A stretch of 64,000 nt of DNA from Ignavibacteria bacterium (GTDB lineage: Bacteria > Bacteroidota > Ignavibacteria > Tepidaquicellales > Tepidaquicellaceae): NCBI GenBank assembly GCA_028714695.1, contig JAQTLX010000006.1, forward strand, positions 124,001 through 188,000, given 5' to 3'. Below, piece by piece: positions 1 through 8,753 of this stretch. A model generated the notes under the pieces. That model made no database searches, was not told the DNA's origin, and saw only the letters and a program-made list of their open reading frames with translations. The translations under genes were made by a program, and so were the position numbers. Position 1 is the stretch's first letter; every line of letters starts with the position of its first letter.

Positions 1-148
1 GGTTTTTAAGTAACCTATATTCTTTTCGATATTTAATTTTAAGTTTTTCATCTTATTGTAAGTTAACTAAATTTTGCTAAAACAGAAATGACATCGTTAT
101 AATGTTTGCTCTGCTGGAATTTTAAAACTACTTCTTTGGCAGTAAATC

Positions 149-460
149 CGATATATTCTGCTGTACGCTCGAAACTTTCGGCGATACATCCGAAACATTC
201 GGCGGCAAATCCAAAACTTTCAGTGGCATACCTGAAACATTCAGCGGTACAGTGGAAGTATTCAGGGGAATATCTGAATCATCAGACGTTTACCCAAACA
301 CCGCAGATAATTGAACGGAGTTCACATAGGAATATCCGAAACACTCAGGGGAATATCCGCGACTCTCGGGGGAATATCCGGCATACTGGATGTTTATCTG
401 AAACTCCCGACGGTTTACTCAAGACCTCCGTCGGTACAGCGGATATGCTCGGATGTGAAT
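149..460. repeat. Degenerate 21-bp tandem repeat (about 15 units)
   Basis: From about 149 to 460 the sequence is built of diverged 21-bp units with a core like GAAACATTCGGCGGCAAATC; clear unit starts fall at 170, 191, 212, 233, 254 and 275, then 337 and 358, with some 20-bp units. Later units drift to a GGGGAATATC ending. Because 21 is a multiple of three, reading frames stay open: positions 106-462 (+) form a 118-codon ORF with a seven-residue periodicity, and another frame also reads through several units. I see no ribosome-binding site and no recognisable protein family, so I treat the ORF as a by-product of the repeat. It lies just beyond the 3' end of the defence-like cluster. Confidence 0.8.
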
Positions 461-652
461 GAAATTTTAAGAAAAGTGGGAAAATGAAAAAAAAACGACG
501 GGTTCTCAAATTTTTGTCATCGATTTAACAATTTAGGAGGATAATTTATGTGCTATGATTTATTTATATACTTAAGTTTGTTTCTTATATAACTTATCTG
601 GTTTTATAACTAATCTTGTGTGATTATACAACAATGAAAAATTTCCATTTAT

Positions 653-1525
653 TTAAAACAATGCACTACCTATTACAGATTTCTCTTTAATACCATGGGA
701 ATAATTTAAATTATAATCCAATGCAGGTACATAACATAGAGCAATTTTATTATACTTTTTCCAAAGATTAAACATACTAATAGCTGATGGCTTCGGGCCA
801 AGAGAAGCACATATAATGTTATAATTTTCATGATAATATTTTTCATCTCTATCATCAATGATTCTAGAAATTGCACAGAAGAGTTCTTTTGAATTATAAG
901 AATTAACTTCTTTTAAATCGCAAATAAGGTTATATCTTTTTTTAATCTTTTCATTTATTTCTCCATTTCGATAATCATCATTAGGATGATAAAAGATTAT
1001 TGTATCTTTTGGCTCGTATTTATTTTTAATTGCATCAATTCGTTCAAAATCAAAACCTGCAACAGCAATTAATAAATTTGGCTTTTTAACATCAACAATT
1101 CCTGACATTTTAAATACTAATCTTGGTTTTAAAGGATTAAAGCAAAGCAATCCATCATCGTATGTTTGAGGTTTATAATAGATAAAATCAATTTTACTAG
1201 TTTTTTCGCTTAAAAAAAGAAGTATCAACCAAATGCTTTCCCTTGGCATTGTAGAAATATCGAGTAATATATTTTTGTCTCGAAATTCTTCATTAAAAAA
1301 TCGACTTTTTATGTTTTCCCAAATTCCCACTGGATCATTGAAATCTAAATTCATGATTTCATTCTCGGAATTTCCTATTTCTCTTAGATTTTTTAATTTG
1401 CTTTCGACATAAGTATCAAAATATAAAAATATTTTTTTCTCAAGCTGATATTTTTCTTTGCTTTTACGATATCCTAGCAAAGTTCTTTCTTCCCAACTTA
1501 TACACGATATATAATAATTGTACAT
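653..1525 (-). CDS. Unknown Rossmann-like protein of the methyltransferase/HD/ATPase cluster
   Basis: 290 aa, soluble, no signal peptide or membrane segment. I do not recognise the family. Two conserved-looking loops stand out. The first is DISTMPRE at residues 89-96, after a hydrophobic strand and before a long hydrophobic helix. The second is SLGPKPSA at residues 241-248, again after a hydrophobic strand. A third strand-turn, LLIAVAGFDFER, sits near 151-162. This alternation of strands and small polar loops suggests an alpha/beta Rossmann-type fold that binds a nucleotide or small ligand, such as a sensor domain. That is inference. It is the last gene of the cluster, 11 bp after the ATPase, and is AT-rich like its neighbours. 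Start: ATG at 1525. Confidence 0.85.
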   Translation of the reverse strand: MYNYYISCISWEERTLLGYRKSKEKYQLEKKIFLYFDTYVESKLKNLREIGNSENEIMNLDFNDPVGIWENIKSRFFNEEFRDKNILLDISTMPRESIWLILLFLSEKTSKIDFIYYKPQTYDDGLLCFNPLKPRLVFKMSGIVDVKKPNLLIAVAGFDFERIDAIKNKYEPKDTIIFYHPNDDYRNGEINEKIKKRYNLICDLKEVNSYNSKELFCAISRIIDDRDEKYYHENYNIICASLGPKPSAISMFNLWKKYNKIALCYVPALDYNLNYSHGIKEKSVIGSALF

Positions 1526-1536
1526 ATTTTTATCAT

Positions 1537-3288
1537 TTAATAATTATCAAAAAGCGGTTTTTGAATTATAATATTATTTGTTTCATTTTCAAGATCTTTT
1601 CTATTGTATGGGATCTTTACATTTTTTAATGCCGCCTCTAAAAGCAACTTTGCTCTTATAGAAACTCTAGCATGTTGGCCAACCGGGTCCAATCCTTTTA
1701 TTGGCCATAGCATTCTATGAGGGGTATAATAAACTTCAAATTTTCCTGCTTGTTTTGCCGAAGATAATCTTTTGAAAAGAATTCCATGGATTCTAGCGAT
1801 ACGAAGCAAATCTAATAATATTTCTTTCTCAGAATTTGATATTTCTTCAATTGCTGATATTGTGAAGGATATTGCTCTAGGTTCGGAGGCTTCTTTATCC
1901 AATAATCTACTTCTAAATAAATCACCTAAATTCACAAATAGTTGTAGTATTTGATTTGCTTTTTCAACTGTGCATCCAAGTACAGATGTTGGCATAATCT
2001 CAGTTATGCTATTCCATTTTTGTTGAGACAAGTCTTGAATAATATTTTCCTGAATATCTGGCTCAATATGCTTCTCTAAAAGAATATCGTATTCATCTTT
2101 TGCGCGATCAAACATTCTAAAGCAAGGTTCTAAGAGACTTCTTAAAATACCGGTTGATAAATTAGTTATTATTTCAAAACCCGAGTATGGAGGTTTATTC
2201 GCTTGTGGGTCACGATTTCTAAAATACTCGGCTCTTGCGTATTTATAAACATAATCATTAATTTTCTTTTTATCATCTTTTTCATAAATTGCCTCGGCTT
2301 CCTTATAAACTTTCTGTTTAAATTCTGATAGATCTTTTTCCAAACCTGAATTCATCGGGAAAAATTGCTCAGGTGTAATATCCTTTAAACCAAATAATTC
2401 AATACGTTTTTTGATAATCTTATTTGCAAGGATACCAAAATCTGAAAGTTTATTTTGAAATCTGCCTTCTGTATATCTTGCAATATAATCATGCCCCTCT
2501 AAAATTGAACCATCCGTGGTCGTAAGAAAGATGTATTCTTCCGGCCTGGTGATTGATATTTTCAAGCTATAATCTGAATGGTCCCTGTAGGCTACCCATG
2601 AATTTAATAACCTTTTTTGAATATTGTTTAAATTCTGAGCATCGTCAATTAAAAAATTAAAATGTGTATCACTAAAACACTTTAATGATTTAATTACGTC
2701 AATTAGTGGTATAAGAAATGAGAAGAACGAAAGTGAATCGGTCGGATAAGTATCTGTGAGCTTAGATAATATATCTTGAGTATTAACTTGGATACGCATC
2801 AGCTTTTCATGAAGAACCTCAAATGGGTCATTTTCACCAGCATCTATTTCGAATATATTAAGGAGTTTCTTGCGTAACTTGTTTAAATCCTCTGTTTTAA
2901 TTATTTCGGGACAATATAAAAGGATATTTTCAATTAATTTTATTGATATAACAAGGACTAAATAATGTTCCGCTATTAATGATTTTTTAATATCATCTTT
3001 TAGCAATTCATATTCATTTTTATCAAAAAGAGCAGAAGTGATTTGTATATAAATACCAATATTTGAATAATCTATTTCTTTATGCTCCATTTTAAGCATT
3101 TGCGAATAAAAAGGGAAAGAATTATACATAAGTACCATAGATTTACCCGACCCGCGCTCTCCAATTAGAAAAACATTTTTTGAAGACCTAATAAATTCAT
3201 TATGATTGTACTCGTCAATAAAATAATTTATTAATTCCTCTTTTTTCAGTTTATTTGCTTCAATGTAAAAAAACGGATTATTCATCAA
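1537..3288 (-). CDS. P-loop ATPase (ORC/CDC6-like AAA family) of the defence-like cluster
   Basis: 583 aa. Walker A is GERGSGKS at residues 43-50, and Walker B is FLIDDA at 212-217 followed by a Q-N-L loop. About 30 residues later there is a sensor-like stretch (SITRPEEY) and then a TTTDGS segment. The arrangement fits the STAND/ORC-CDC6-like ATPases often found beside defence genes. The C-terminal third is helical, with a possible winged-helix region near 470-550. The gene overlaps the end of the upstream HD gene by 11 bp and is followed 11 bp later by the 290-aa protein, which implies translational coupling. Likely role: the NTP-driven switch or motor of the complex (inference). The exact family needs a profile search. 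Confidence 0.85.
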   Translation of the reverse strand: MMNNPFFYIEANKLKKEELINYFIDEYNHNEFIRSSKNVFLIGERGSGKSMVLMYNSFPFYSQMLKMEHKEIDYSNIGIYIQITSALFDKNEYELLKDDIKKSLIAEHYLVLVISIKLIENILLYCPEIIKTEDLNKLRKKLLNIFEIDAGENDPFEVLHEKLMRIQVNTQDILSKLTDTYPTDSLSFFSFLIPLIDVIKSLKCFSDTHFNFLIDDAQNLNNIQKRLLNSWVAYRDHSDYSLKISITRPEEYIFLTTTDGSILEGHDYIARYTEGRFQNKLSDFGILANKIIKKRIELFGLKDITPEQFFPMNSGLEKDLSEFKQKVYKEAEAIYEKDDKKKINDYVYKYARAEYFRNRDPQANKPPYSGFEIITNLSTGILRSLLEPCFRMFDRAKDEYDILLEKHIEPDIQENIIQDLSQQKWNSITEIMPTSVLGCTVEKANQILQLFVNLGDLFRSRLLDKEASEPRAISFTISAIEEISNSEKEILLDLLRIARIHGILFKRLSSAKQAGKFEVYYTPHRMLWPIKGLDPVGQHARVSIRAKLLLEAALKNVKIPYNRKDLENETNNIIIQKPLFDNY

Positions 3289-4318
3289 TTTTAGATTTAG
3301 TTAAATTACTAATTAAATTTATTAAATTATCTAACTCATAATCCTCGTTTATTTTCGCAATATCTAGTGCTTCAAAAGTCAAATCCGATAATTCTAATGG
3401 GTTAATACTTAATTGTTCCTCATTGTCATTTACAGTTAAATAATATTGTATTGATATTTTATTAAAGTCACTTAAAATCCTGCTGTAATATCGACAATAG
3501 ATCCTTTCTTTATTCAATTTTTTAATCCTTTCAAATGTAAAGGATAATAAGCTTTTAATTTCTTCATTACTTAATACTTTTTCATCAATTTGAGTTGGTA
3601 TATGATAATTTACAATAATACGCCTGTCTACTTTATGAATGCCATAATGGACACTATATGAGTTTAAATGATGTTTTATAGATTCTGCGTCTTCAATTAT
3701 ATTATTAGATATCAAATAAGACGAGATCCTTTGAGGTCCCTCGGCTAACTCGTCAGCAAATCTCAAAATTGCAGCAATCTCAACATAATTGATACTTTTA
3801 TCATGAAGCCCAGAGAATGTAACATTTAATAATTCAGAAATTCTATCATTTGGATTATTTTTATTTTCACTTGATTTTCCACTATGAGTATAAACTATTT
3901 TGCTCAATATAACTTTTTCTTGTTTGAATTTTGGGAATTTTTTGGTGTCTCTCACAAATTCGTATATCTCTTGTATAACTTTAGTTTTTGTATGCTCAGT
4001 TCGGCCTTTAATATTTCCGGCATCATGAAATAAAATACATAGACAAAGTAAATATAATTCTGCTGAATTAAATTCATGAGAATTCCCATCTATTAGCCTG
4101 TAAGCATTATTTAAAACATTTACTATATGAGTCTCGGTGTGATCAGTTAGACTCTTTTCAGCTTTTGGAATATGATGGATGATATATTCTACAACTTTAT
4201 TTCTAGCATCTTTGTAATCAGTTATAATAGAATCACCATTTTTATCACCATTTTCTTTTTTTAATTGTGCAAAAGTTAATTTTTCAATTTCAGTATCTTC
4301 CCAAACATTTGTATTCAT
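3278..4318 (-). CDS. HD-domain phosphohydrolase of the defence-like cluster
   Basis: 346 aa. A complete set of HD-superfamily metal ligands is visible: H60 and H64 (DHTETH), H98-D99 (LFHDAG), H145 (THSGKS) and D189 (RFADE). HD enzymes hydrolyse phosphoester bonds in nucleotides, cyclic nucleotides or nucleic acids, so this is a plausible catalytic effector. The C-terminal 130 residues have no motif I recognise. The ATG at 4318 overlaps the stop of the methyltransferase by 4 bp, and the 3' end overlaps the ATPase start, so three proteins are made from one coupled message. The substrate cannot be read from sequence. Confidence 0.88.
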   Translation of the reverse strand: MNTNVWEDTEIEKLTFAQLKKENGDKNGDSIITDYKDARNKVVEYIIHHIPKAEKSLTDHTETHIVNVLNNAYRLIDGNSHEFNSAELYLLCLCILFHDAGNIKGRTEHTKTKVIQEIYEFVRDTKKFPKFKQEKVILSKIVYTHSGKSSENKNNPNDRISELLNVTFSGLHDKSINYVEIAAILRFADELAEGPQRISSYLISNNIIEDAESIKHHLNSYSVHYGIHKVDRRIIVNYHIPTQIDEKVLSNEEIKSLLSFTFERIKKLNKERIYCRYYSRILSDFNKISIQYYLTVNDNEEQLSINPLELSDLTFEALDIAKINEDYELDNLINLISNLTKSKIDE

Positions 4319-5379
4319 AAATATAATTTAATAATATTATTAAAAACTTCTTTCGACAATAATGGTGGGACAGAATTTCCAACTTGTTGTTGCTGACATC
4401 CTATACTACCGTAAAAATGAAATTTGTCTGGGAAAGACTGTATTCTTGCTGCCTCTCTCACACTTAGTCCACGGTTTTCGGTAGGATGAATTAGCATATT
4501 TTTTCTATAGTTTCCAATAACGATTGATGGTTTGTCTAAATTCAAACGGTGATATATTCCAGTGTGGCAGATAGATATATCTTTATAGTTTTTCATAAGT
4601 CTTTTGGGAATATATTTGAAGTTTCCACCCTGAGGTATATACCCAAACCTCTTAATAGTCAATTCTTTATTTTTTGTAACCAAATTATTAAAACTTTTTT
4701 TCGACCCTTTCCTTAGTAATCTTTGGTATTCATTGCAGGGTTTATTTTTATATTCCAATTCAAAATAATTGTCTCCGTTGTTTAGAATCGGAAGGTCAGA
4801 GATTGCGTCACTCACAGTTATTAATTTTCTCTTCTTAGGTTTTGGAAGTTCATATTTTATTCCATCCTTAGAGGCTACTATGAATACACGATTTCTAATC
4901 TGAGGTACACTAAAATCAGCCGCATTCAAAACTCCATAACTTGCGGTATATCCAATCTTAGAAATTGAATTCAAAATATGCTCGAAGAAAAATCCATTAG
5001 ATGTTTCAATAATTCCTTTTACATTTTCAATTATGATCCATTCTGGATTAATTTCCTTACATATTCTCAAAAACTCAATAAATAGCCAATTCAAAATATT
5101 GTCTTTGTTTCGCGTTTTTTGATTCGAAGACGAAAAGCCCTGGCAAGGTGGTCCACCAAAAACTATTTTGATATCGTTTTTATTAAAATTAAGGTTTTTA
5201 CTAGCTTTAAAGCCTCTGATATCAGTGTGAAAGACTTCAGTATTTTTATGGTTCATTTTATATGTCATTAATGCATTTTTATCTATATCCAATGCATACT
5301 TAACATTAACCCCAGATAATTCCGCACCAACGGACATCCCGCCAGCGCCAGAAAACAAATCTATCCCTATAATTTCCAA
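4315..5379 (-). CDS. DNA (cytosine-5-)-methyltransferase
   Basis: 354 aa, full length for a C5 methyltransferase. Motif I is DLFSGAGGMS (7-16), motif IV is GPPCQG with catalytic C79, motif VI is ENV (118-120), motif VIII is QIRNR (160-164), and the final motifs are REAARIQSFP (about 308-317) and QVGNSVPP (332-339). The target-recognition region lies around 190-290. It methylates cytosine C5 in a sequence-specific duplex site; the site cannot be predicted here. It is the first gene of the cluster and starts with TTG at 5379. No restriction endonuclease is recognisable beside it; the partners are an HD enzyme, an ATPase and an unknown protein. The high A+T content relative to pckG suggests horizontal acquisition. 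Confidence 0.95.
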   Translation of the reverse strand: MEIIGIDLFSGAGGMSVGAELSGVNVKYALDIDKNALMTYKMNHKNTEVFHTDIRGFKASKNLNFNKNDIKIVFGGPPCQGFSSSNQKTRNKDNILNWLFIEFLRICKEINPEWIIIENVKGIIETSNGFFFEHILNSISKIGYTASYGVLNAADFSVPQIRNRVFIVASKDGIKYELPKPKKRKLITVSDAISDLPILNNGDNYFELEYKNKPCNEYQRLLRKGSKKSFNNLVTKNKELTIKRFGYIPQGGNFKYIPKRLMKNYKDISICHTGIYHRLNLDKPSIVIGNYRKNMLIHPTENRGLSVREAARIQSFPDKFHFYGSIGCQQQQVGNSVPPLLSKEVFNNIIKLYL

Positions 5380-5410
5380 TTAATATTGAGTTATAAAATG
5401 TTTAATAAAT

Positions 5411-5439
5411 TCTTGTCAGGAGTATTACTCCTGACAAGA
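5411..5439 (-). terminator. Hairpin between pckG and the methyltransferase cluster
   Basis: A perfect 12-bp inverted repeat (5411-5422 with 5428-5439, loop TATTA) lies between the pckG stop and the methyltransferase start. On the minus strand it is followed by a weak U-rich stretch; on the plus strand a run of five T follows one base later. It probably separates pckG transcription from the downstream cluster. Confidence 0.65.
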
Positions 5440-5450
5440 GTTTTTGAATC

Positions 5451-7226
5451 TTATTTCTTCAGTCTCGCTTCTATCTTATCGAGTTCGACTCCGAGTTCTT
5501 TCGGGAGTCTGTCACCGAATTTTTTATAGTACTCACGCATTTCAGCGACTTCGGCAAGTCCGGATTCTTTTTCAATACTGAAGAGTTTCTTTAAGTCTTC
5601 AGGTGAGATGTCGAGTCCTTCGATGTCGAGCGCGCCTTCTGCCGGCAGTCTGCCGATAGGCGTTTCAACGAATTTACCCGTGCCGTTGACTCTTTCAATA
5701 ACCCATTTCAAAGCGCGGATGTTGTCGCCGTATCCCGGCCATATGAATTTGCCTTTGTCGTTCTTTCTGAACCAGTTGACGAAAAATATCTTCGGAAGTT
5801 TGTCCGCTGTCGACATTTTGCCAATCTGAATCCAGTGTCCGAAATAATCGCCCATGTGATATCCGCAGAAAGGAAGCATCGCAAACGGGTCGTGACGCAA
5901 TGTTCCGACCGCTCCCGCTGCCGCTGCCGTTGTTTCCGACGCGCATGCGGAACCCATATAAACGCCGTGATTCCAATCGTATGCTTCGTTGATGAGCGGA
6001 GTGAATGTTGCCCTTCTACCGCCAAAGAGAAATGCGCTGATAGGCACGCCCTTCGGGTCTTCCCATTTGGGGTCAATTACGGGACACTGACGCGCGGGCG
6101 CCGTGAATCTTGAATTCGGATGTGATGAAGGTCTGCCGCTTTCAGGCGTCCAGTCTTTTTTGTTCCAGTCTATTAAATGTTTGGGTTTCTCGTCCGTCAT
6201 TCCTTCCCACCATACATCGCCGTCATCCGTGAAAGCAACGTTTGTAAAAATAGAATTCGATTCGCATGAAAGCATCGCGTTCGCATTTGTTTTCATTGAC
6301 GTTCCTGGCGCTACGCCGAAGAATCCTGCTTCAGGATTGATTGCATAAAGCCTTCCGTCCTGTCCGAATTTCATCCATGCAATATCGTCGCCTACAGTTT
6401 CAACTTTCCAACCGGGAATTGAAGGCGTAAGCATTGCGAGGTTTGTTTTTCCGCATGCCGACGGAAATGCCGCCGCGATATATTTCTTTTCGCCGTTCGG
6501 AGGCGTGATTCCGAGTATAAGCATATGTTCGGCAAGCCAGCCGCCGTCTCTCGCGAGTACTGATGCAATGCGGAGCGCGAAACATTTTTTTCCGAGCAAT
6601 GCGTTGCCGCCGTATCCGCTGCCGTATGACCAGATAGAGCGTTCTTCGGGGAAATGACAGATATATTTTTCATCGTTGCATGGCCATGCTACGTCTTTCT
6701 TTCCGTCTGCAAGCGGATAACCGACCGAATGCAGGCAAGGAACGAATTCGCCGTCGCCGAGTACATCAAGAACTTTTTGTCCCATGCGTGTCATAATGCG
6801 CATGTTTATCACTACGTAAGGGGAATCGGTTATTTCAATACCTATGTGGGAAATGTTGGAGCCTAAAGGACCCATTGAGAACGGAATTACGTACATTGTG
6901 CGTCCTTTCATGCAGCCTGTATATAATCCGGTTAAAATCTTTTTCATTTCTTTAGGAGCCATCCAGTGATTTGTGGGACCTGCATCGATTTCTTTTTCCG
7001 AGCAGATAAAAGTTCTGTCTTCTACACGCGCAACGTCTTTCGGGTCGGAGACAACCCAGTATGAATTCGGACGTTTCAGAATTGGCGTGAATACTCCGGT
7101 ATCAACGTAACCTTTAATGAGCATGTTGTTTTCTTCTTCGGAGCCGTCGCACCAGTGAATTTTGTCGGGCTGAGTCATCTTCGCGATTTCATCTACCCAT
7201 TGCAATAGTTTTTTGTTCTTCGTCAT
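5451..7226 (-). CDS. pckG: Phosphoenolpyruvate carboxykinase (GTP)
   Basis: 591 aa, normal length for the GTP-dependent family. It converts oxaloacetate and GTP to phosphoenolpyruvate, GDP and CO2 in gluconeogenesis or anaplerosis. The kinase-1a P-loop with the active-site cysteine reads FPSACGKTN (254-262). Kinase-2 is VGDDIAWM (278-285), followed by [14 protein letters not shown]. The substrate loop has [15 protein letters not shown] (about 200-214) and the C-terminal nucleotide-binding segment has FVNWFRK and WPGYGDN. It is a single-gene unit bounded by a hairpin downstream and by a triplicate repeat 80 bp upstream of its start. Its richer G+C contrasts with the cluster beside it. Confidence 0.97.
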   Translation of the reverse strand: MTKNKKLLQWVDEIAKMTQPDKIHWCDGSEEENNMLIKGYVDTGVFTPILKRPNSYWVVSDPKDVARVEDRTFICSEKEIDAGPTNHWMAPKEMKKILTGLYTGCMKGRTMYVIPFSMGPLGSNISHIGIEITDSPYVVINMRIMTRMGQKVLDVLGDGEFVPCLHSVGYPLADGKKDVAWPCNDEKYICHFPEERSIWSYGSGYGGNALLGKKCFALRIASVLARDGGWLAEHMLILGITPPNGEKKYIAAAFPSACGKTNLAMLTPSIPGWKVETVGDDIAWMKFGQDGRLYAINPEAGFFGVAPGTSMKTNANAMLSCESNSIFTNVAFTDDGDVWWEGMTDEKPKHLIDWNKKDWTPESGRPSSHPNSRFTAPARQCPVIDPKWEDPKGVPISAFLFGGRRATFTPLINEAYDWNHGVYMGSACASETTAAAAGAVGTLRHDPFAMLPFCGYHMGDYFGHWIQIGKMSTADKLPKIFFVNWFRKNDKGKFIWPGYGDNIRALKWVIERVNGTGKFVETPIGRLPAEGALDIEGLDISPEDLKKLFSIEKESGLAEVAEMREYYKKFGDRLPKELGVELDKIEARLKK

Positions 7227-7305
7227 TTTGAACCTTTCTTTATTTGTATTTCTTCTTTTTGAGTATATGTTTTTGTAAACCGTCCGCCGCCGCGGATTTC
7301 AAAAT

Positions 7306-7507
7306 GAAACGGTTTTTCTTTTCTTATCTTTTTTTACATCCGAAATCACTAACGCTTATATCAAATGTTGAATTTGAAACGTTTTTTTCTTATCCTTTTT
7401 TAAATCTGAAATCACTATCGCTTAAATCAAATGTTGAAATTGTAACGTTTTTTTCTTATCCTTTTTTAAATCCGAAATCACTATCGCTTAAATCAAATTT
7501 TTAATTT
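7306..7507. repeat. Triplicate 66-70 bp tandem repeat upstream of pckG
   Basis: Three direct copies: about 7306-7375 (70 bp), 7376-7441 and 7442-7507 (66 bp each). Each begins with AAACG or TAACG plus a T-run and ends near AAATCAAATGTTGAA. Copies 2 and 3 are nearly identical; copy 1 is diverged. The ORF running through them (7244-7504, +) is low complexity, rich in Phe, Ser and Leu, and has no initiation signal; it is a product of the 66-bp (22-codon) period. The array occupies the 5' flank of pckG. Confidence 0.85.
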
Positions 7508-7508
7508 G

Positions 7509-7533
7509 ATTCCCGCTAAAATTATGCGGGAAT
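7509..7533. repeat. REP-like palindrome (ATTCCCGC...GCGGGAAT)
   Basis: An 8-bp perfect inverted repeat (7509-7516 with 7526-7533) followed by GAC. In reverse complement it reads GTCATTCCCGC...GCGGGAAT, the same motif as at 42831-42854. It looks like an extragenic palindromic repeat. Confidence 0.65.
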
Positions 7534-7568
7534 GACAAACAAAAATTATTTCGTCTTTAAAAGAACTT

Positions 7569-7673
7569 GCTTCTTGCTTCTAGATTCTTGCTTCTAGATT
7601 CTAGATTCTAAATTCTAAATTCTAGATTCTAGATTCTAAATTCTAAATTCTAGATTCTAGATTCTTCATTCTA
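7569..7673. repeat. Heptamer tandem array, consensus GATTCTA/AATTCTA
   Basis: Fifteen consecutive 7-bp units, in register from 7569 to 7673. In the middle, pairs of GATTCTA and pairs of AATTCTA alternate, giving a higher-order 28-bp period. The final unit supplies the TAG stop codon (complement of 7671-7673) of the AI-2E family gene, so the array begins exactly at the gene's 3' end. Confidence 0.9.
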
Positions 7674-8744
7674 TTTCTTCGCCCCTTCTTTCTCATAAGT
7701 AATTTCATTTGACATAAGAATGGCAATAGGTTTCGTACTCTCGAACTTGCCTAAAATAATTTTTATCATGCTCATCACAGGAACGGAAAGTAACATTCCT
7801 ACGATTCCCCACATCCATCCCCAGAATATAAGTGAGAAAATTAAAAGCAGCGGACTCAGATTCAACCTGCTTCCGAGTACTTTCGGCTCTACAATGCTGC
7901 CCATCGCATAACCGACCACAAGCATAATTCCAAGCAGCACGATAGGCGTTATTATACTGTCGTACTGAGCCAGCGCAATTATTAAAGGAAAGATTGTAGC
8001 GATAAATGAACCGATTTGCGGAATATAAGCCATGAAGAAAAAGAACAATCCCCACACTATTGCAAAATCAAGTCCGAATATTAGAAATACTATTGTAATT
8101 ATTGTTGCATGGCAAAGATTGATAAGCGTTTTTCCCACAATGTATTTTCGGAGATCTTTAAAAATATCGCTAAGAGTATCCGCGATTGTTCTCGCTTCGC
8201 TGTGAGAAAATGCGACCATTACGCGCTTCTTTATGCTGCTGAATTCGGTCAGAATAAAAATTATATAAATGAGAATGAGAACGTAATTTGTAAATATTCC
8301 CAGAATACCCGATAACACAGCCGTAAGCACATTCGTTATATTTTCTCCGTTGAGGTATTTAGAAAAATTGAATGTTTCCTTTATCTTATCATCCGAAACT
8401 CCAATGCTGCTCAGAAATGCTGGAACCTTAACGCTGAGCACTTCAATTTTCTGTACATACTTCGGTATTCCGTCTTTAAATGAATTAATACTTGTATAGG
8501 CAAAAACGCTAACTACATTTGATATGATAAGAATTGCAATTATTACGGATATTAATGCTGCCCACGATGGGAATTTTTTCTTTTTGAGCCATTCGTATAA
8601 CGGCTCGAACAAAAACGAAATAATAAGAGCAACAAAAAGAGGCAAGAGGATTGATTGTAACTCTTTAAGAATATAACAGGAAAACCCCGCCAATAACAGA
8701 GCCGCCGTTAAATTCAGTAACCTGTTGTTTTTAATTTCACTCAT
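7671..8744 (-). CDS. AI-2E family transporter (PerM-type), copy 2
   Basis: 357 aa, polytopic inner-membrane protein with about eight predicted hydrophobic helices: two near the N-terminus (about 10-50), one at 60-85, then a soluble loop of about 60-70 residues, and further helices through residue 330. This is the layout of the AI-2E exporter/PerM family (UPF0118). Family members export autoinducer-2 or act in Na+/H+ exchange; the substrate here is unknown. It starts 9 bp after the stop of a close paralogue and is the last gene of a four-gene unit. The stop codon is formed by the edge of the heptamer array. Confidence 0.92.
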   Translation of the reverse strand: MSEIKNNRLLNLTAALLLAGFSCYILKELQSILLPLFVALIISFLFEPLYEWLKKKKFPSWAALISVIIAILIISNVVSVFAYTSINSFKDGIPKYVQKIEVLSVKVPAFLSSIGVSDDKIKETFNFSKYLNGENITNVLTAVLSGILGIFTNYVLILIYIIFILTEFSSIKKRVMVAFSHSEARTIADTLSDIFKDLRKYIVGKTLINLCHATIITIVFLIFGLDFAIVWGLFFFFMAYIPQIGSFIATIFPLIIALAQYDSIITPIVLLGIMLVVGYAMGSIVEPKVLGSRLNLSPLLLIFSLIFWGWMWGIVGMLLSVPVMSMIKIILGKFESTKPIAILMSNEITYEKEGAKK

Positions 8745-8753
8745 ATTTATAAA

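Noticed and set aside
106-462. 118-codon plus-strand ORF as a protein gene
   Set aside because: It arises from the 21-bp repeat, has no ribosome-binding site and other frames are open as well.
548-592. AGGAGG at 535-540 with ATG and a 14-codon ORF
   Set aside because: The ribosome-binding site is excellent, but the peptide is only 14 residues with no family; it may be a truncated gene start or chance.
4315-5379. Classical type II restriction-modification system
   Set aside because: No endonuclease motif is visible in the three partner genes; HD and ATPase domains do not fit a simple type II enzyme.
7244-7504. 86-codon Phe/Ser/Leu-rich ORF upstream of pckG
   Set aside because: Product of the 66-bp direct repeat; no initiation signal and low complexity.
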